Origin: Raphanus sativus
Lineage: Eukaryota > Streptophyta > Magnoliopsida > Brassicales > Brassicaceae
Assembly (NCBI RefSeq): GCF_000801105.2
Contig: NC_079516.1
Location: 20,373,043-20,437,042 of the forward strand
Direction: 5' to 3'
DNA: 64,000 nt
Each line of letters starts with the position of its first letter. Position 1 is the stretch's first letter. The position numbers and the translations under genes are program-made. Shown here piece by piece: positions 11,391-23,944 of the stretch. Below the pieces are notes generated by a model. It was not told the DNA's origin. It did not search any database and saw only the letters and a list, made by a program, of their open reading frames with translations.

Positions 11391-12488
11391 TATTAGTATT
11401 TAATCCCATGTTTTTAGTTGTTAAGTTATCTAGTTTCTTTAATTTTGTCTCCGTTGAATATTTGCTTTCAATATAGTTTTCTTACGCGTTTGTTTTAAAC
11501 CAAGAAAGGAGTTGGTTCTAGGCTTTTGACTTTTCGGTCTGAAAACCAGTGCATATTATTACTCGTAGGACTAGGCAAAATATCCGTAAATTTTGATTTG
11601 ATCCGTTATTCTTTCGATTCGATCCAAAAAATCCGAATATCCGTAACTTAACGAATCGAAGCAAATACTAAAATCCAATATCCGTCAAAGACGAAGCAAA
11701 TCACAAATACTAATATTTTTAGAAACGGATATCTGATACGATCCGTTATATACATATATATGTATACATGTTTATAAAATTATATAATATATATACTTTT
11801 ATATCTTTATATAAATTTTATAATATTTTATTCACTAAATTAATTATTTAGTTATTAAAAATTTTGAAAGTATGTAATTTTTTTTAAAAAAATTAATGAA
11901 ATAATATTATTTTATTTTAGATTTTCTTCTTTTTCTTTTATTTTTATTTATTTTTTTAATTTTTTATTACTTTACGGGTCGAATCGGATATCCGGCAAAA
12001 ATTCGGATATTCGCGGATATCCGGTGTTCCGGATATCCGAAGAGTTACGAATCGAATCGGATCGAAAAATCGAATACTCGCAAGGCACGGATCGGATCAC
12101 GGATATCCTTAAAACTCTGGATATCCGTTCCGTGCCCACCCCTAAAATTTATTAGTTCATCATGCCAACTCATGCTTCAATTAAATAACTAATCCAATTT
12201 TCTCCAAATCATTCGATTTCTAAATGATGAATGTCTTAGAATTTTTTTTCCAAAAATAAGTTTTAGAAAATGTTTTAAAATTAAATGTGTAAATGTTTAA
12301 AATTTGTGTAGTTATTGCGCTTTTTCAAAATTCACCTATATAACATTTATTATTTAAATATTAAATTCTGTAATATATAAAACAGTTTGAGGATTCAAAA
12401 CCAACATTTTCTAAAATCTGGCAATATCTCAAAACATTAATTTATTTAAAGTAGTGGAAGTATATGAATTTTGGATCGATAGCTTTTA
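11391..12488. other. Gene-free; cluster of ATCCG / GGATATCCG words at 11570-12140
   Basis: No coding signal. Two blocks (11575-11740 and 11985-12140) are dense in atccg, gatccgtt and the palindrome ggatatccg, in opposite senses, around an AT-rich centre. This looks like an old inverted-repeat element with low-complexity ends, but clear termini are missing. Confidence 0.4.
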
Positions 12489-12725
12489 CTTCCTCTGTTT
12501 CATAATAAGTGTCACTTTAGATTTGTACACAAAAATTAAGAAATTATTTAAGTTTACCTATTTTCTATATAAAAACATCATTATCAATACACATATTCAT
12601 ATTTCAACCAATAGAAAAATAAACTAGATAACAAAATAAATAAATCTGCATTTAAATGCTAAAACGACACTTATTTTGTAATGAAATTTTTTTCTACAAC
12701 GACACTTAATATAAAACGGAGGGAG
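12489..12725. mobile_element. Stowaway-like MITE (237 bp) with TA target duplication
   Basis: Left end cttcctctgtttcataataa and right end (reverse complement) ctccctccgttttatattaa are inverted repeats continuing into agtgtcactt / agtgtcgttg. Flanking TA at 12487-12488 and 12726-12727. Among the best preserved of the Stowaway-like copies in the window. Confidence 0.8.
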
Positions 12726-12727
12726 TA

Positions 12728-13489
12728 TAATTTTTTGGTCGATGGTGGATAGCTTAACATAGAGACTACTTTACTTCTTTCCAACCCGTGCATCAGCTTT
12801 ACAATTTGACTGGAGATGTCACCGATCTCTCTTGTTTCCCACTGGTCAAATGTGTGTTCGTGGGATGAAAAATACTCCTGAGCAGGTGGGGAGCAGGTTG
12901 GGTTTCTTTTGGGTTGTCCCACTAACTTGTATATATCTTTCAACTTATTTGTCTTTATTATTTTCTATGGGTTTTGATGCATGCATTAAGCTATATTACC
13001 TTCTCTTGTTGACAATAACATGCCATGTCTTCTTAATACTTACCACTATTGATAGGTTAGGTTTTAACCCAATTATCTAATTACAAGTGCACAGTTAGTA
13101 ATAATACGAGATCAAATCGACAAGAACCAATAACTATACATAGAGTAGCAGACAAGTTACTAGCTAAAGTGATTAGTTTTTGTTTGTTTGTTTGTTTCTT
13201 ATTTCAAATAAGCAAGACCAAGCGAACAAGAAACAATTTAAACGAGCTTGTAAACAATTAAAATAAGCCTTGGCAATGAAAATTTTCAGGGATCCCTCTT
13301 TATTAAAGATCACATAACAAGCACACAGGGAAACAAAGTGCAGCAACATCTCGAACCCAAATCATAATATTAGAGTTAACCTACATGTAGAGCTAATACC
13401 TTATACTCAAAATCTTAAATGTTATAGCTTCCACTATATCTCAGATTTTAAACAAGCTTTAGGTACAGATTTGCTAAGTTCACAAGGTA
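12728..13489. other. Gene-free stretch before the LINE
   Basis: Open frames here (12832-13080 forward, 12943-12671 reverse) are short, overlap on opposite strands and show no recognisable domain. A run of tttg units lies near 13178-13195. I see no gene or element border. Confidence 0.4.
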
Positions 13490-15556
13490 CAGTTCACAAG
13501 GCACAGTAACATCAACCTTCTCTTCACTGACGATACAATGTTCTTCGGGAAAACCAACCACTCCAGCTGCTCCGCCCTAATCTCAATTCTCAAGCGATAT
13601 GAAGAGGCTTCTGGGCAACGCATCAATCGAGAAAAATTAGCAATCACTTTCTCGTCTAAAACTCCCTTGGATGCAAAAGACGGAGTTAAGAGGGATTTGA
13701 ACATCAGTGCTGAGGGTGGCATCGGCAAGTACTTGGGCCTCCCAAAAAATTTTGGGAGGAAAAAAAGAGATATCTTCGCAAGTATTGTTGACCGGATCAG
13801 ACAGAAGTCTCATAGCTGGACAGCTAGATACCTCTCGGGTGCAGGGAAAATGGTCCTCCTCAAAGCGGTCCTCTCAGCTATGCGGCATAGCCTATGCCCT
13901 CCTATACGATGACGTGCTTCAAGCTTCCCAAATCTCTGTGTAAGCAAATCCAATCGGTTCTCACTCGATTCTGGTGGGACCTCAAACCGGGCATCCGTAA
14001 GATGTGTTGGGTTTCTTGGGATAACCTTTCTCTACCCAAGAACGCAGGAGGACTAGGCTTCAGGAAAATTGAAGTCTTCAACGATGCATTACTCGCTAAA
14101 ACATCTTGGTGCCTCCTGTCCAATCCAAACTCTCTCCTTGGACAAGTCCTGCTGAACAAATACTGCAAGTATGAAAGTCTCCTTGAATGCTCTGCTCCGG
14201 GGAACTCCTCCCATGGATGGCGGGGAATCTTAGCAGGGAGACAGATAATCAAGCGAGGGATAGGATGGATCATCGGAGACGGTCGTCAAATTAGTGTTTG
14301 GCAAGATAACTGGCTCTCCACGTCCAGTCAACTCTGCCCAATCGGTCCACCACCTGAGAACCTGCAGGGAATGACTGTCTCGGACCTGATCTCTCCAGAA
14401 ACTGGACAATGGAACTCACTGGCTGTTCGATCCATCCTCCCTCAATACGAAGACCACATAAGAATTCTGGTCCCAAGTACACTTGGTATGAGAGATGTAA
14501 GAGTGTGGTTGCCTGAGATATCAGGAGAATACACCACCAAGTCCGGTTATGCTCTATCAAAACTCAATGTCTCTCGTGTTACAATGGATGATTTCAACTG
14601 GAAACAGTGTATTTGGAATGTCAAGTGTCCCCGACATTTTCTGTGGAAAGTTAAGCGTGGGGCCTTATTTGTGAGTGATCTTCTCAAAAGAAGAGGGATT
14701 GAAACTGATGGTAAATGCAAGAGATGTGGCGGTGACGAAACTATACTCCATGTCTTCCTCACCTGCCCTTTCGCGATGAGGGTCTGGGAGCTCTCCCCCG
14801 CTCTGTTCAAGCCAAACCCCTCTGTGGTAACTTCTGTAACAGAGCTCTTCAAGAGCTGCCAAAGAATGGTAAATCAACCTCCCTCTGGAATCTCTCAACC
14901 GCTGTTTCCTTGGATCCTTTGGAACTTATGGACTAGTAGAAACCAGCTGGTGTTTGAAGAGAAGTTATTTACGGAGAATGAAGTGATCATTAAAGCTATC
15001 AAAGATAGAAGAAAATGGCAGCTGGCTCAGCCTCTCAAGCCTATGATAATAACGCAAACACCTCCCCCGCATCAAAATGATCGGTTACCGATGACTACGG
15101 CGATGCACGTCTTCTCAGATGGAGCGTGGGATAAGACAACAAGCAGGGGAGGAATGGGATGGATCGTAAAGAACCCGTCAGGTGCGACGCTACTCCAAGG
15201 CTCTTCCCACCGCCGCTTTGTTGTCTCAGCTATGGTCGCCGAAGCTCTGGCCATGAAAGAAGCTATTGGCTCTGCTATTGATTAAGGTTTCAAAGACTAA
15301 CTCTGTTTTACAGATTGTAAAAGTCTCCAGATCACATCACAGGAAACTCCTCTGTAACTACCATTCAAGGCATCCTCCACGATATTAGCGTGATGAGTCG
15401 ATCCTTGAATTCTATCTCCTTCTTCTTTATCCCTGGTGTAAAGAATGAAGCTGCTGATAGCTTAGCAAAAGCAGCGCTTGCTGTGTCTCTTAATTTCCCT
15501 TAGTTGTAAAACTCTTTCTTTTGAAGCAAGTAATGAAAAGTTTGACCATAAAAAAT
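13490..15556 (+). pseudogene. 5'-truncated LINE retrotransposon: RT end, zf-RVT and RNase H
   Basis: The readable protein begins inside the reverse transcriptase at the catalytic box LLFTDDTMFF (13517-13546). It continues through the RT thumb, the zinc-binding zf-RVT region (about 14585-14790, with CKRC...HVFLTC) and into an RNase H domain (SDGAW at 15115; AEALAMKEA at 15239). It is dead: 14 inserted bases with a local CTATG duplication near 13883-13896 shift the frame from 13538-13912 into 13894-15285. A stop at 15283-15285 cuts RNase H, although its last part (GVKNEAADSLAKAA) is readable in another frame to about 15500. It ends in an A-rich tail near 15546-15556. No target-site duplication could be matched. 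Confidence 0.88.
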
Positions 15557-16955
15557 AAACCTTACTCATCTTTGATATTTCAGGAATTCAAAATTAAACA
15601 TCTTTGGTTAGATAAAAATCATAGTATCAAAGATTTGGTGATCAGTCAAGTCTCTGCCTTTAGAAAATCAGTAGATAAAGATTAAAAAAACATAAATTCC
15701 TAGTCTAAAAGTTTATAGGTCAATACATCAAAAAAGCCCATAATGTGAATCTCTTAACCCAACTAAAGACTACTCATTCATGATCAATGACCAATGAACA
15801 ACAACAAAATCAATGAGAGAAAAAATAATAAGATTGTACTGAAAATGAGAGAGATCAGAAAAACTTCTCCAATATAGTAGGAAAAAGCATCCTTCCAAAA
15901 GTCTACAAATGATTCGAGTGTTGCAAATCTCTCTCAGTATGCTCTCTGGCCGTCAAGAACAGTAACTAGTTAAAAGATACAAAGTAAACTTGGGTTTTTA
16001 GGTCTCCAAAACGTGTCTCTTTGCAAATATGGAAAGTTGCTCCATTGTGTCACCGATTGATCGATCTCTTAGATATGGATCTGTCGATCCTTGACATGGA
16101 TCGATCGATCCCTTACTAAAAGGGTCGGTCGATCGCTTGCCAAACTGATGGCAATTGAATTACGACCGATCTTTGACACCGATCGATGGATGTGTTCATG
16201 TTTCTAGCTCTGTTCGTTCTTGTGCTTCCTTTTTTCCAAATTCATTTCCAACTGCGTTTTTTCAGTAAGCTAATCTGTAGCCTGTGTGATATGTATAGAA
16301 GAACAACAAAAAGCTCCGAAAAAAAAATCAAAATACCTTAAAAATCAAATCATTTTTTGCCAAATATCAAATTTAATACTGATAAAAACACAAAACACAT
16401 CAATTATGTAAAGAGGGAGTTTGATTCTTCAAAAAGAGAGCTTGTTTGTCTACGTGGAGCTAACAATCAACTGACGCAAGATTGCTGAATTTGAAAGTGC
16501 GTGGCTTGACTGTGTTATCGCTGCCAGAGACACTAAGATCAACTTTTTGAAGAGTCAAGTTGGCAGCTCACAGACCATATTGCGTAAATGAAAGTTAACG
16601 AGGAAGAACTGGCTTTTATAATCCACTTTCAAAACAATACATTTCTTCGCTTATTGTTCTGAAAAAGAAAAAAAAAATATGTGTGAGAGAAGCAACGGTA
16701 ATCGTTGTTAATAGGTTCATAACTTGAAGAAACTTCTTCGTAGAAGTTTATAGAGGATATATTATGATGACGGTTCTTGAGCTGCCCTAAGACCAATATC
16801 ATGCAATACCTTTTCATTTTCTTCTGAATAAATTAAGGGAAATTTGAAAGTAAAGGATTTTTAACCACAAATATGTATGAAAAACGTTACAGTGGCCGGG
16901 CATGACGACCTAAACTAGTAGTATTTCAGGGTAAGAAGAGGTTACATGAATGAAG
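15557..16955. other. Intergenic; GATCGATC cluster and a weak coding-like tail
   Basis: At 16060-16195 the word gatcgatc and relatives (cgatcgat, gatcgatgg) recur about ten times. At 16479-16590 the minus strand reads a short gene-like peptide ending in a stop, but with no start or splice context I can defend. It may be downstream remnants of another resistance gene. No other gene seen; the part next to 16955 is presumably 3' UTR of the TNL gene. Confidence 0.3.
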
Positions 16956-19900
16956 TCATTGGCATTTTAAACCACATCCTATTAGTCTGAGTCCTGTACT
17001 AACGAGACTAAACTCTATCTCAACTTGTTCGCAATTCGGTTCACCACTCTCTTGATTTTGACGGAAAGGACAGTCAAAAATAATCAGATGATCATACTCT
17101 TGAGGTAAGGAGAAATCTATTGACTCTGTTGACCCAGAGTAGTTCCCGTGGCTGTCTTTCAACCGGCAATGTACCTCAATGTCTATAAAGCAAAGATTAT
17201 GGGTAGCCGTTTCTGTTCCTTCAGAAACCGCACCGACATCAGAAACCACGACACAAGCCTTGAAGTCGAAGACTGGTTGTTGAGAAAGAGAAGAATGATG
17301 TAGAGGGATGTTAAAGATGCTCCCAGCTGTAGATCGGTGCGTAAAGTAAGGGGGCACTTCAACACCTGGTAGGATAAGATACTTGGAAACCGATTGTTGA
17401 ATGAAGTTTTCTTGATTCAAATTTATGCAGTTGGTGAAACTTATCAATGACAACTTATTACTGGTGTCTTCTGCTTCCTCCAGCAAGCTAACTCCAGCCA
17501 ACTGCTCGCAGTCCGAGAAGAAAATCTCGTCAAGACTTTCAAGTTTGAAGATGCTTGGTGAGATGCATCTTAGCTGTCTGCATTCCCACATTTCCAGGGC
17601 TTCAAGGCTTGAGAAGTTATTTATCCAAGGAGGGACTTCTTCAATGGCTGTTTGGTTAAGATAAAGATTGGAGATATTGCTTGAGATATCTGGAAAACTT
17701 TTCAGCCGTGGACATCCACTGAGATTGAGGCGATAGAGAGATTTTAGGTTGATGCCAGTTGGAAGAGTCGCTAGATTTTTGCATTTCCACATTTCCAAGG
17801 ATTCAAGTTTGGAGAAGTTTTCGATCCATGGAGGAACTTCTTCTATCGCTGTTTCGTTTAGAAGGAGGGTTGAGATGTTATCTGAGATATCAGGGAAACT
17901 CTTCAACTGCGAGCATCCATTGAGGTTGAGGCGTAAGAGAGATTTCAGGTTGATGCCAGTAGGAAGAGTCTCTAGGCTTGAGCATCCTATCATTTCCAAG
18001 GTGGTTAGTTTATTAAGGTTCTGGATTGATGAACAAGTTAGCTCCACCAAACTAGAGCAATCATTGAGATTTAGTGTCTCTAGACTTGTTGCCAGTGAAA
18101 GATCTGGGATTTCTTTCAGGTTTTTTGATCCAGACAACACTATCTTTGTGAGGCTTGTAAGAGGCTGAACAAACAAAACAAAAGAGAGAAGAATTAAGAC
18201 AAAATGAAGGATCGTATTAGACTAGTCTTACCAAATATTTTCTTCCTTTCACAAAGAATTTTTTTTTCATTTTTTTTGCACAAATTAAGAAAACACATTA
18301 TATGTGATTAACGGTGTTCAATAAAGTTAAACTAATAAAAATTTATTAAACTCAATTAATTTTATCAAACTTACCATTTATAATTATTAAATAAGAGAAA
18401 AAATTAGAGAAATTATTGGGTTCACCCCTAGAGTGAACCTTTAGGTTCACCCAACCAATAGGATTTCGTTATTTCATATTTAGTATCTTTTAAAAAAGGA
18501 AACAAAATATTGTCAAATTATATTAATATTTTTAAACTAAAAATAAAACTAATAAAAATTAATATTAATTACAAACAAAAATACGTTTTAAAAAAATATA
18601 TTTTTAATACCGTCAGCCAAATACTAAACCCTAAACACTAAATCTTAAACCCTAAACCCATGGATAAACTCTAAATCCCTGGGTAAACTCTAAATCATAA
18701 ATACTAAACCCTAAACCTTTGGGTTTATGATTTATCCAAAGGTTTAAGGTTTAGTATTTATGATTTATCCAAGGATTTAGAGTTTACCCAGGGGTTTAAG
18801 GTTTAAGATTTAGGGTTTAGAGTTTATGGTTTACCCAAGGGTTTAAGATTTATTATTTATGATTTACCCAAGGGTTTATAATTTACCCAAGGATTTATGA
18901 TTTATCCAAGGGTTTAGGGTTTAATATTTAGGGTTTAAGGTTTAGTGTTTTGCTGATTTTGTTAAAAATATTTTTAAAAAAATCTAAAGATTTAAGATTT
19001 ATCCAAAGATTTACCATGGATTTAAGGTTTATGATATAGGGCTTAGTGTTTTGCTGACGGTATTTTAAATATAAAATCTTTTTTTGCGACTAATATTATT
19101 TTCTATTTATTTTATTTTAAAAATATAATAAAACTTGACAATATTTTGTTTCCTTTTTTAAAAGATCTTGAATATAAAATAACGAAATCTTATTGGTTGG
19201 GTGAACCTAAAGGTTCACTCTAGGGGTGAACCTAAGTATTTCTCAAAAAATTATAAACACACACAAAAGTCTATATTTATAAAACAATTTTTTTTTTAAA
19301 TTATCTTTGTATAAAGGAGGTAGTAACTTATATATATGTCCATTGAGTTTATAATGTTTTTATATAAGCGTTAGTTATACCTGAACTCCCTCCCACAACC
19401 TCTTACTCATGCTGTGTTCCATGCGAAGTTCAACAAGATTCTCAAGACGCAATTTAGTAGGGAAAATTTCAAAAGCTGTCTTGTTTGCAATGATGGATTC
19501 GATTTTACTAGAAATATCAGGGAAAACCTTCAACTGTGAGCAACCAGTGAGAACGAGGCGGATGAGAGATTTCAGGTTGGCTCCATTTGGAAGTGTCTCC
19601 AGATTTGTGCATCCAGCCATATTCAAATCCGTCAGTTTATTGAGATTTTGAATAGAAGAAGGCAGCTCCACCAAGCTTGAACAACCATGAAGATTCAATG
19701 TCTCAAGATTGGTCGCTGTTGAAAGATCTGGAATCTTTTTTAGGCTTTTAGATCCTGACAAATCCATATCCTTCAGGTATGTAAGCTCCTGCATGGAAAC
19801 AGACAAAGAAATAAACTGGACCGTACAAGTAATAATATCATACTTATTTTCCATGTCAATGTATTGGAACGCTATAGTTTTAAATTTCTAATCAACCACA

Positions 19901-21994
19901 TTCTAATAATTAATGGACACTAACCTCAACTCCTTTCCATAGCTTTTTAAGCTTGCTGTTAGGCATACTGAGTTCAACCAGATATTCAGGACAAAAATTA
20001 GAAGGCATGCTTTCCATAGGGTACCCTGGCCAACTAAGTAACTTGAGTTCATCCGGAAAATCATTGAGTGTTTTGGGTGATTGCCATCTAACTTCTTTCT
20101 TCGGTTCCAATGACCTTTTATAGAATTTTAGGAAACGGAGATTACTCATCCTTTTAAAGGCCTTCTCATGTATCTTCACCTTATCAATCTCATCTAATTC
20201 CATTGCTATACCTATAAGCTTTTCACTACCCTGAAGATATACAAGAATTATTGCTTTAAGAAAAGGAAAAAAAAGTTAAATCTCATAGGCAGAGAGTTAT
20301 AGAACTTACTGTGCGATCTTTAAGAACATTGCAAACATCCTTTGAATCCATTAAGAATTCTCTTTCTCCAGGCTTGTCAGACTGTCCACGAACAACCTCT
20401 TTACCCATTTCTTGTACCAAACAGTGCATCTCCACGATGTTCGTATTATTCCACGACGGAACCACACGTATGAGGGACTTGTCAACAAGAACTTCAAGAC
20501 CCATGTCAACATTCAACTCACTATCTGCAAGCATCAGCTTGATGTAACTGACTTCATCACCGTTAAAAAGACACGCGAGGTGACGAAACAATGCTTTGTA
20601 TTCATTTCTTTCTAATACCTTGTAGCTGAAGCTTAGTGCTTCCTCAATTCTTCCGTCTAGACCTTTCCGAAGAGCTGGCAACATATTTACCCAATGCGTT
20701 TTGTCCCTTCCCCGCAACGCCGAACCTATAATGTTAAGTCCCAAAGGAAGACCACCTAGACGCATTGCAACTTCGGCCGCAACCTCCACGAACCCATCAG
20801 GCGGAGAATCTTGTCTGAAAGCAGATCGACATAACATCTGAAGAGCTATTTTTTTAGTTGGGATTTTGACCTCGTAAACACATGTAATCCCATGACCCCT
20901 TAGAATCTGCATATCTTTTGTAATTGCAATGATTCTACTCCCGGGACCAAACCATTCAGCTCCACCCGCCAATGCATCTTAACACCACTTGATCATCCAA
21001 ATCATCGATAAATATAAGAACTTTTCGGCGCTTTAGCTTTTCTCTCACGGCATTTAAGCGATCTACTTTTATCCCTTCTTTATCTAATATCTTGGAAAGG
21101 AAGTTTTCTTGCAAGTGCAACTTCATGTTGATGTCATCTGAGTTACCTTTGCGATAAAATTCCTTACTCTTGGATATGAAACGCATGTCTATGAAGACTT
21201 TACCGTGGAAGTGACGTGAGAGTCGAGATTCTAGTGCCCTTGCAATAATACTCTTTCCAATTCCGGATGGACCCCATATCCCAATCATCTTCACTTCCTT
21301 GGATTCCAAGCACAAGAGTGAACTCATCTTTTTCATATGCTCTTCAATCCCAACAAAGTCCTCGAAATCCTTAGACGGAGTTAAATTCAATTTACCCAAA
21401 ACATCATTTGCTATTACTTCAATCATTTTTGCTTCGTTTTCCCTAACAATATTAAAAATATATCAATACAAAAACAAGAAATGAACAATAAAAATGTCTT
21501 TAAGTATGAACCAAGATAAAGTCATACCAGTTTTGAGAATGATATCCGACAAGATTTGCCACATCGGTCAAAGCTTTTCGCCATAGTTTTATCTCGTCCT
21601 CTGTTCTTCTCAGGCAAGTCTTCTTGAAGACCTCTCCAAAGTCTTTAGTCTGATGTCTGACATGACAAGGATCCAAATCATAGAAAACAGGTATAACTAT
21701 TTGACTTAACTCCTTTTGGCATTTCACTATCTCCAGCAACTCGTTAAGGCACCAGCTAGAAGAAGCGTAGTTTTGGGAGAAGATGACGATGGCAATCCTT
21801 GAATCTTTAATAGCTTGCTTAAGGACGGGATCAAGTGATTCACTTGTCTGGATCTTCATGTCTTTGAAAGCACTGATGAGTTTTCGATCCAACTCCTTGA
21901 GAAAATGGCTGAAGAATGACTTACGGACATCTTCTCCTCTGAAGCTTGGGAAGACGTCGTATACCCAATCGCAAGATGATGAAGAAGAAGACAT
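16956..21994 (-). CDS. TIR-NB-LRR immune receptor (RPP5/SNC1-like), five exons, one frameshift
   Basis: Exons on the minus strand: 21994-21528 (TIR), 21442-20310 (NB-ARC), 20230-19925 and 19381-19788 (LRR start), 18164-16956 (LRR and C-JID). All introns are GT-AG and phases agree. TIR residues 1-156 keep the catalytic Glu (E85 in WCLNELLEI) expected for TIR NADase activity. NB-ARC shows the P-loop GPSGIGKS (213-220), kinase-2 (about 296-306), GPGSRIIAITKD, GLPLGL, and MHC in place of MHD. LRRs of the CSSLVELP/TLPTGINLKSL type are followed by a C-JID (LPGVEVPPYFTHR). One extra base at about 20978-20982 breaks the frame after residue 310, so the straight reading ends at about residue 317. Without it the protein would be about 1,173 aa. 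ATG at 21994 (MSSSSSSCDW) is chosen over 22033 because it fits family N termini. The rest is intact, so this is either a recent pseudogene, a truncated TIR-NB allele, or an assembly error. Confidence 0.88.
18419..19232. mobile_element. Fold-back element with telomere-like core in TNL intron 4
   Basis: Termini ggttcacccctagagtgaac are identical at both ends in inverted orientation. The inverted match runs on for over 100 bp (caaccaataggatttcgtta; aaaagg..aacaaaatattg). The centre is degenerate ccctaaac / gggtttag words facing each other, so the whole element can fold on itself. Same family as 8081-9492. No convincing target-site duplication. It lies between the two LRR exons 19381-19788 and 16956-18164. 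Confidence 0.85.
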
Positions 21995-22646
21995 GAAGAG
22001 AACCAAAAGAAAATATCCTGAGAAAGATAGCAACGATCTAATCTAAATGATAATGCAGATTTTTTTGGTGAAACTGATCACTCCTTGTATGTTTTGTCTG
22101 AAAGTTCGTTAGTCAACAAGATTGAAAAGTTGATATAAAATTTCTTTTTTTTCTTCTGAAAGTGAGTATACTTCATACGATGAATCTAATTAAGATGTCA
22201 GGAAACAAAGACAACCCGGAGAGATGCAGGGAAAGCGACAACGCGTCTGTGTTTTTCTTTCTCATTAATCAATTAAGTTTTCTTAAATCCTTTATTATAA
22301 CTTAAACATAGTTAATAACTATTTAACAGAGTTATTAATTTGCAAGATAATGGAGTACAGGTCTACAACAGTAGGCTATGGCATCCCATGTACATTGTTC
22401 ATAAAACTGTCTGTAATATTAACCTTTCGACAATGTTATGAGACCATCAAACAAGTTTTAAATATAACTTTTCCGCTGACAAAAAAAAATAAAATAAAAA
22501 ATTCAGTAATAACTTCATGTTGAAATAGATAAATTTAAAATTAGCATACATATGTAAAATCTTGATTATTAAATAGAAAAATATATATTTAAATGTATTG
22601 CCTAACTAATAAAATTGTTAAATAGAAAAACAGAGGACGAGATACA
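21995..22646. other. Upstream region of the TNL gene
   Basis: It should contain the 5' UTR and promoter of the minus-strand TNL gene. No further gene is seen. An A-rich stretch near 22480-22500 may be a retroposon tail. Confidence 0.35.
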
Positions 22647-22840
22647 CCTACGGCGGAAAGCTTAATGAATAGAAATGTATTGCCTGATAAATAAAATTAA
22701 GAGAAACTATTATATATTTGAAGTTTTCTTAAAATTTATCAGACCTATGGCGGAAAGCTTAATGAATAGAAATGTATTGCCTGATTAATAAAATTAAGAG
22801 AAACTATTATATATTTGAAGTTTTCTTAAAATTTATCAGA
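22647..22840. repeat. Tandem duplication of a 97-bp unit
   Basis: ccta(c/t)ggcggaaagcttaat begins at 22647 and again at 22744. The two units differ at only a few positions, so the duplication is young. AT-rich, no coding content. Confidence 0.9.
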
Positions 22841-22969
22841 CATCTAGTGTAAACAATTTTTGAAATAAAGTTCAGGCGTTTAAAAGATATGTACTTTTCT
22901 AAAAAATAAATATTTTTTATTTACATATATTAAAACATATGAAAATCTGATAATGACTCATTTCAATAA

Positions 22970-23929
22970 AAGCACCAAAAAGATATGTTATTTCATTTGG
23001 CAACTGTTAACTGGTCATTTGGCAGTTACGAGAAACCTAACTAGACGTAATATAAGATGTGATAATTATTGTCTAAGATGTGAAGAGCCAGAAGAATCAG
23101 TAACCCATGCCATTTTCGAATGTCCACCGGTTCTACAAGTTTGATCATTATCAACAACCCCATAGTGCCCGGAATATTTCCTGTGTCAAGCGTATACACA
23201 AATATAGATTATCTATGCTGAAGGAAGAATGACATTATAGAGGCACAACAAGATAGGGACCCTTATCCCTAGATTATCTAGTATATATGGAAGGTTAGGA
23301 ATGATAAACTTTTCAGGAGAATATATAGAGATCCCATGGAGCTAGCTCGATATGTAGAAAGTGAATGCCAAGCATGGTTTGAAACAAACGCCAGGGTTCC
23401 AATTGCGGTACAAGATGGAAATCGAGAAAAACCCCAAATCATAAGTTTAGGTAATATTTGCTTATTAGATGGATCCTGGACATCTTCTACACATTTAACT
23501 GGATGTGGATGGGTCTGGAAGGATATCACTGGGAACATTCAACTAATGGGGACTCGTAAAATGTGTCGCCTCGAATCAGCTTTACATTCGGAAGTAGAGG
23601 CACTGCGATCGGAGATGGAGAATATGCTTCAACACTCAACGTGCCAGAAATTTGGACAAACTGCAAGGAATTGATAGCCATGATACAGGAGCCTAATGCT
23701 TGGCCGAGCTTTGTAACGGGATTGGAGAGAATAGAGATGCTACCTATATGCTTCCCGGACTTCGAGATCATTCATGTACCACGAGCTTGTAATCAGACTG
23801 CAGATTTTTTTAGGTAAGACAGTTAGATCTTTCTATAGAGAGTTAATTTTTATTGGTTATTCTATTCCGGTTTCGTTACCCAAACCACTTTAAGTTTGAG
23901 TAATAGAATGACCTTTTGACAAAAAAAAA
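22970..23929 (+). pseudogene. 5'-truncated LINE with 15-bp target-site duplication
   Basis: Flanked by identical 15-bp copies of gactcatttcaataa at 22955-22969 and 23930-23944. The 3' end is an A-run directly before the right copy. Readable parts are a zf-RVT region (22975-23140; CLRCEEPEESVTHAIFECP) and an RNase H-like region (about 23460-23815; LLDGSW, then IHVPRACNQTADFF) in shifting frames with stops. It differs clearly in sequence from the LINE at 13490, so it belongs to another lineage. Confidence 0.88.
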
Positions 23930-23944
23930 GACTCATTTCAATAA

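Noticed and set aside
20283..20310. Reading the NB exon past 20310 (VSSITLCL)
   Set aside because: A GTAAGT donor at 20309-20304 and a matching-phase exon at 20230 show that this is the start of an intron.
21995..22033. Upstream ATG for the TNL (MLSFSGYFLLVLF...)
   Set aside because: It would add a hydrophobic leader not typical of TNL proteins. MSSSSSSCDW at 21994 fits family N termini.
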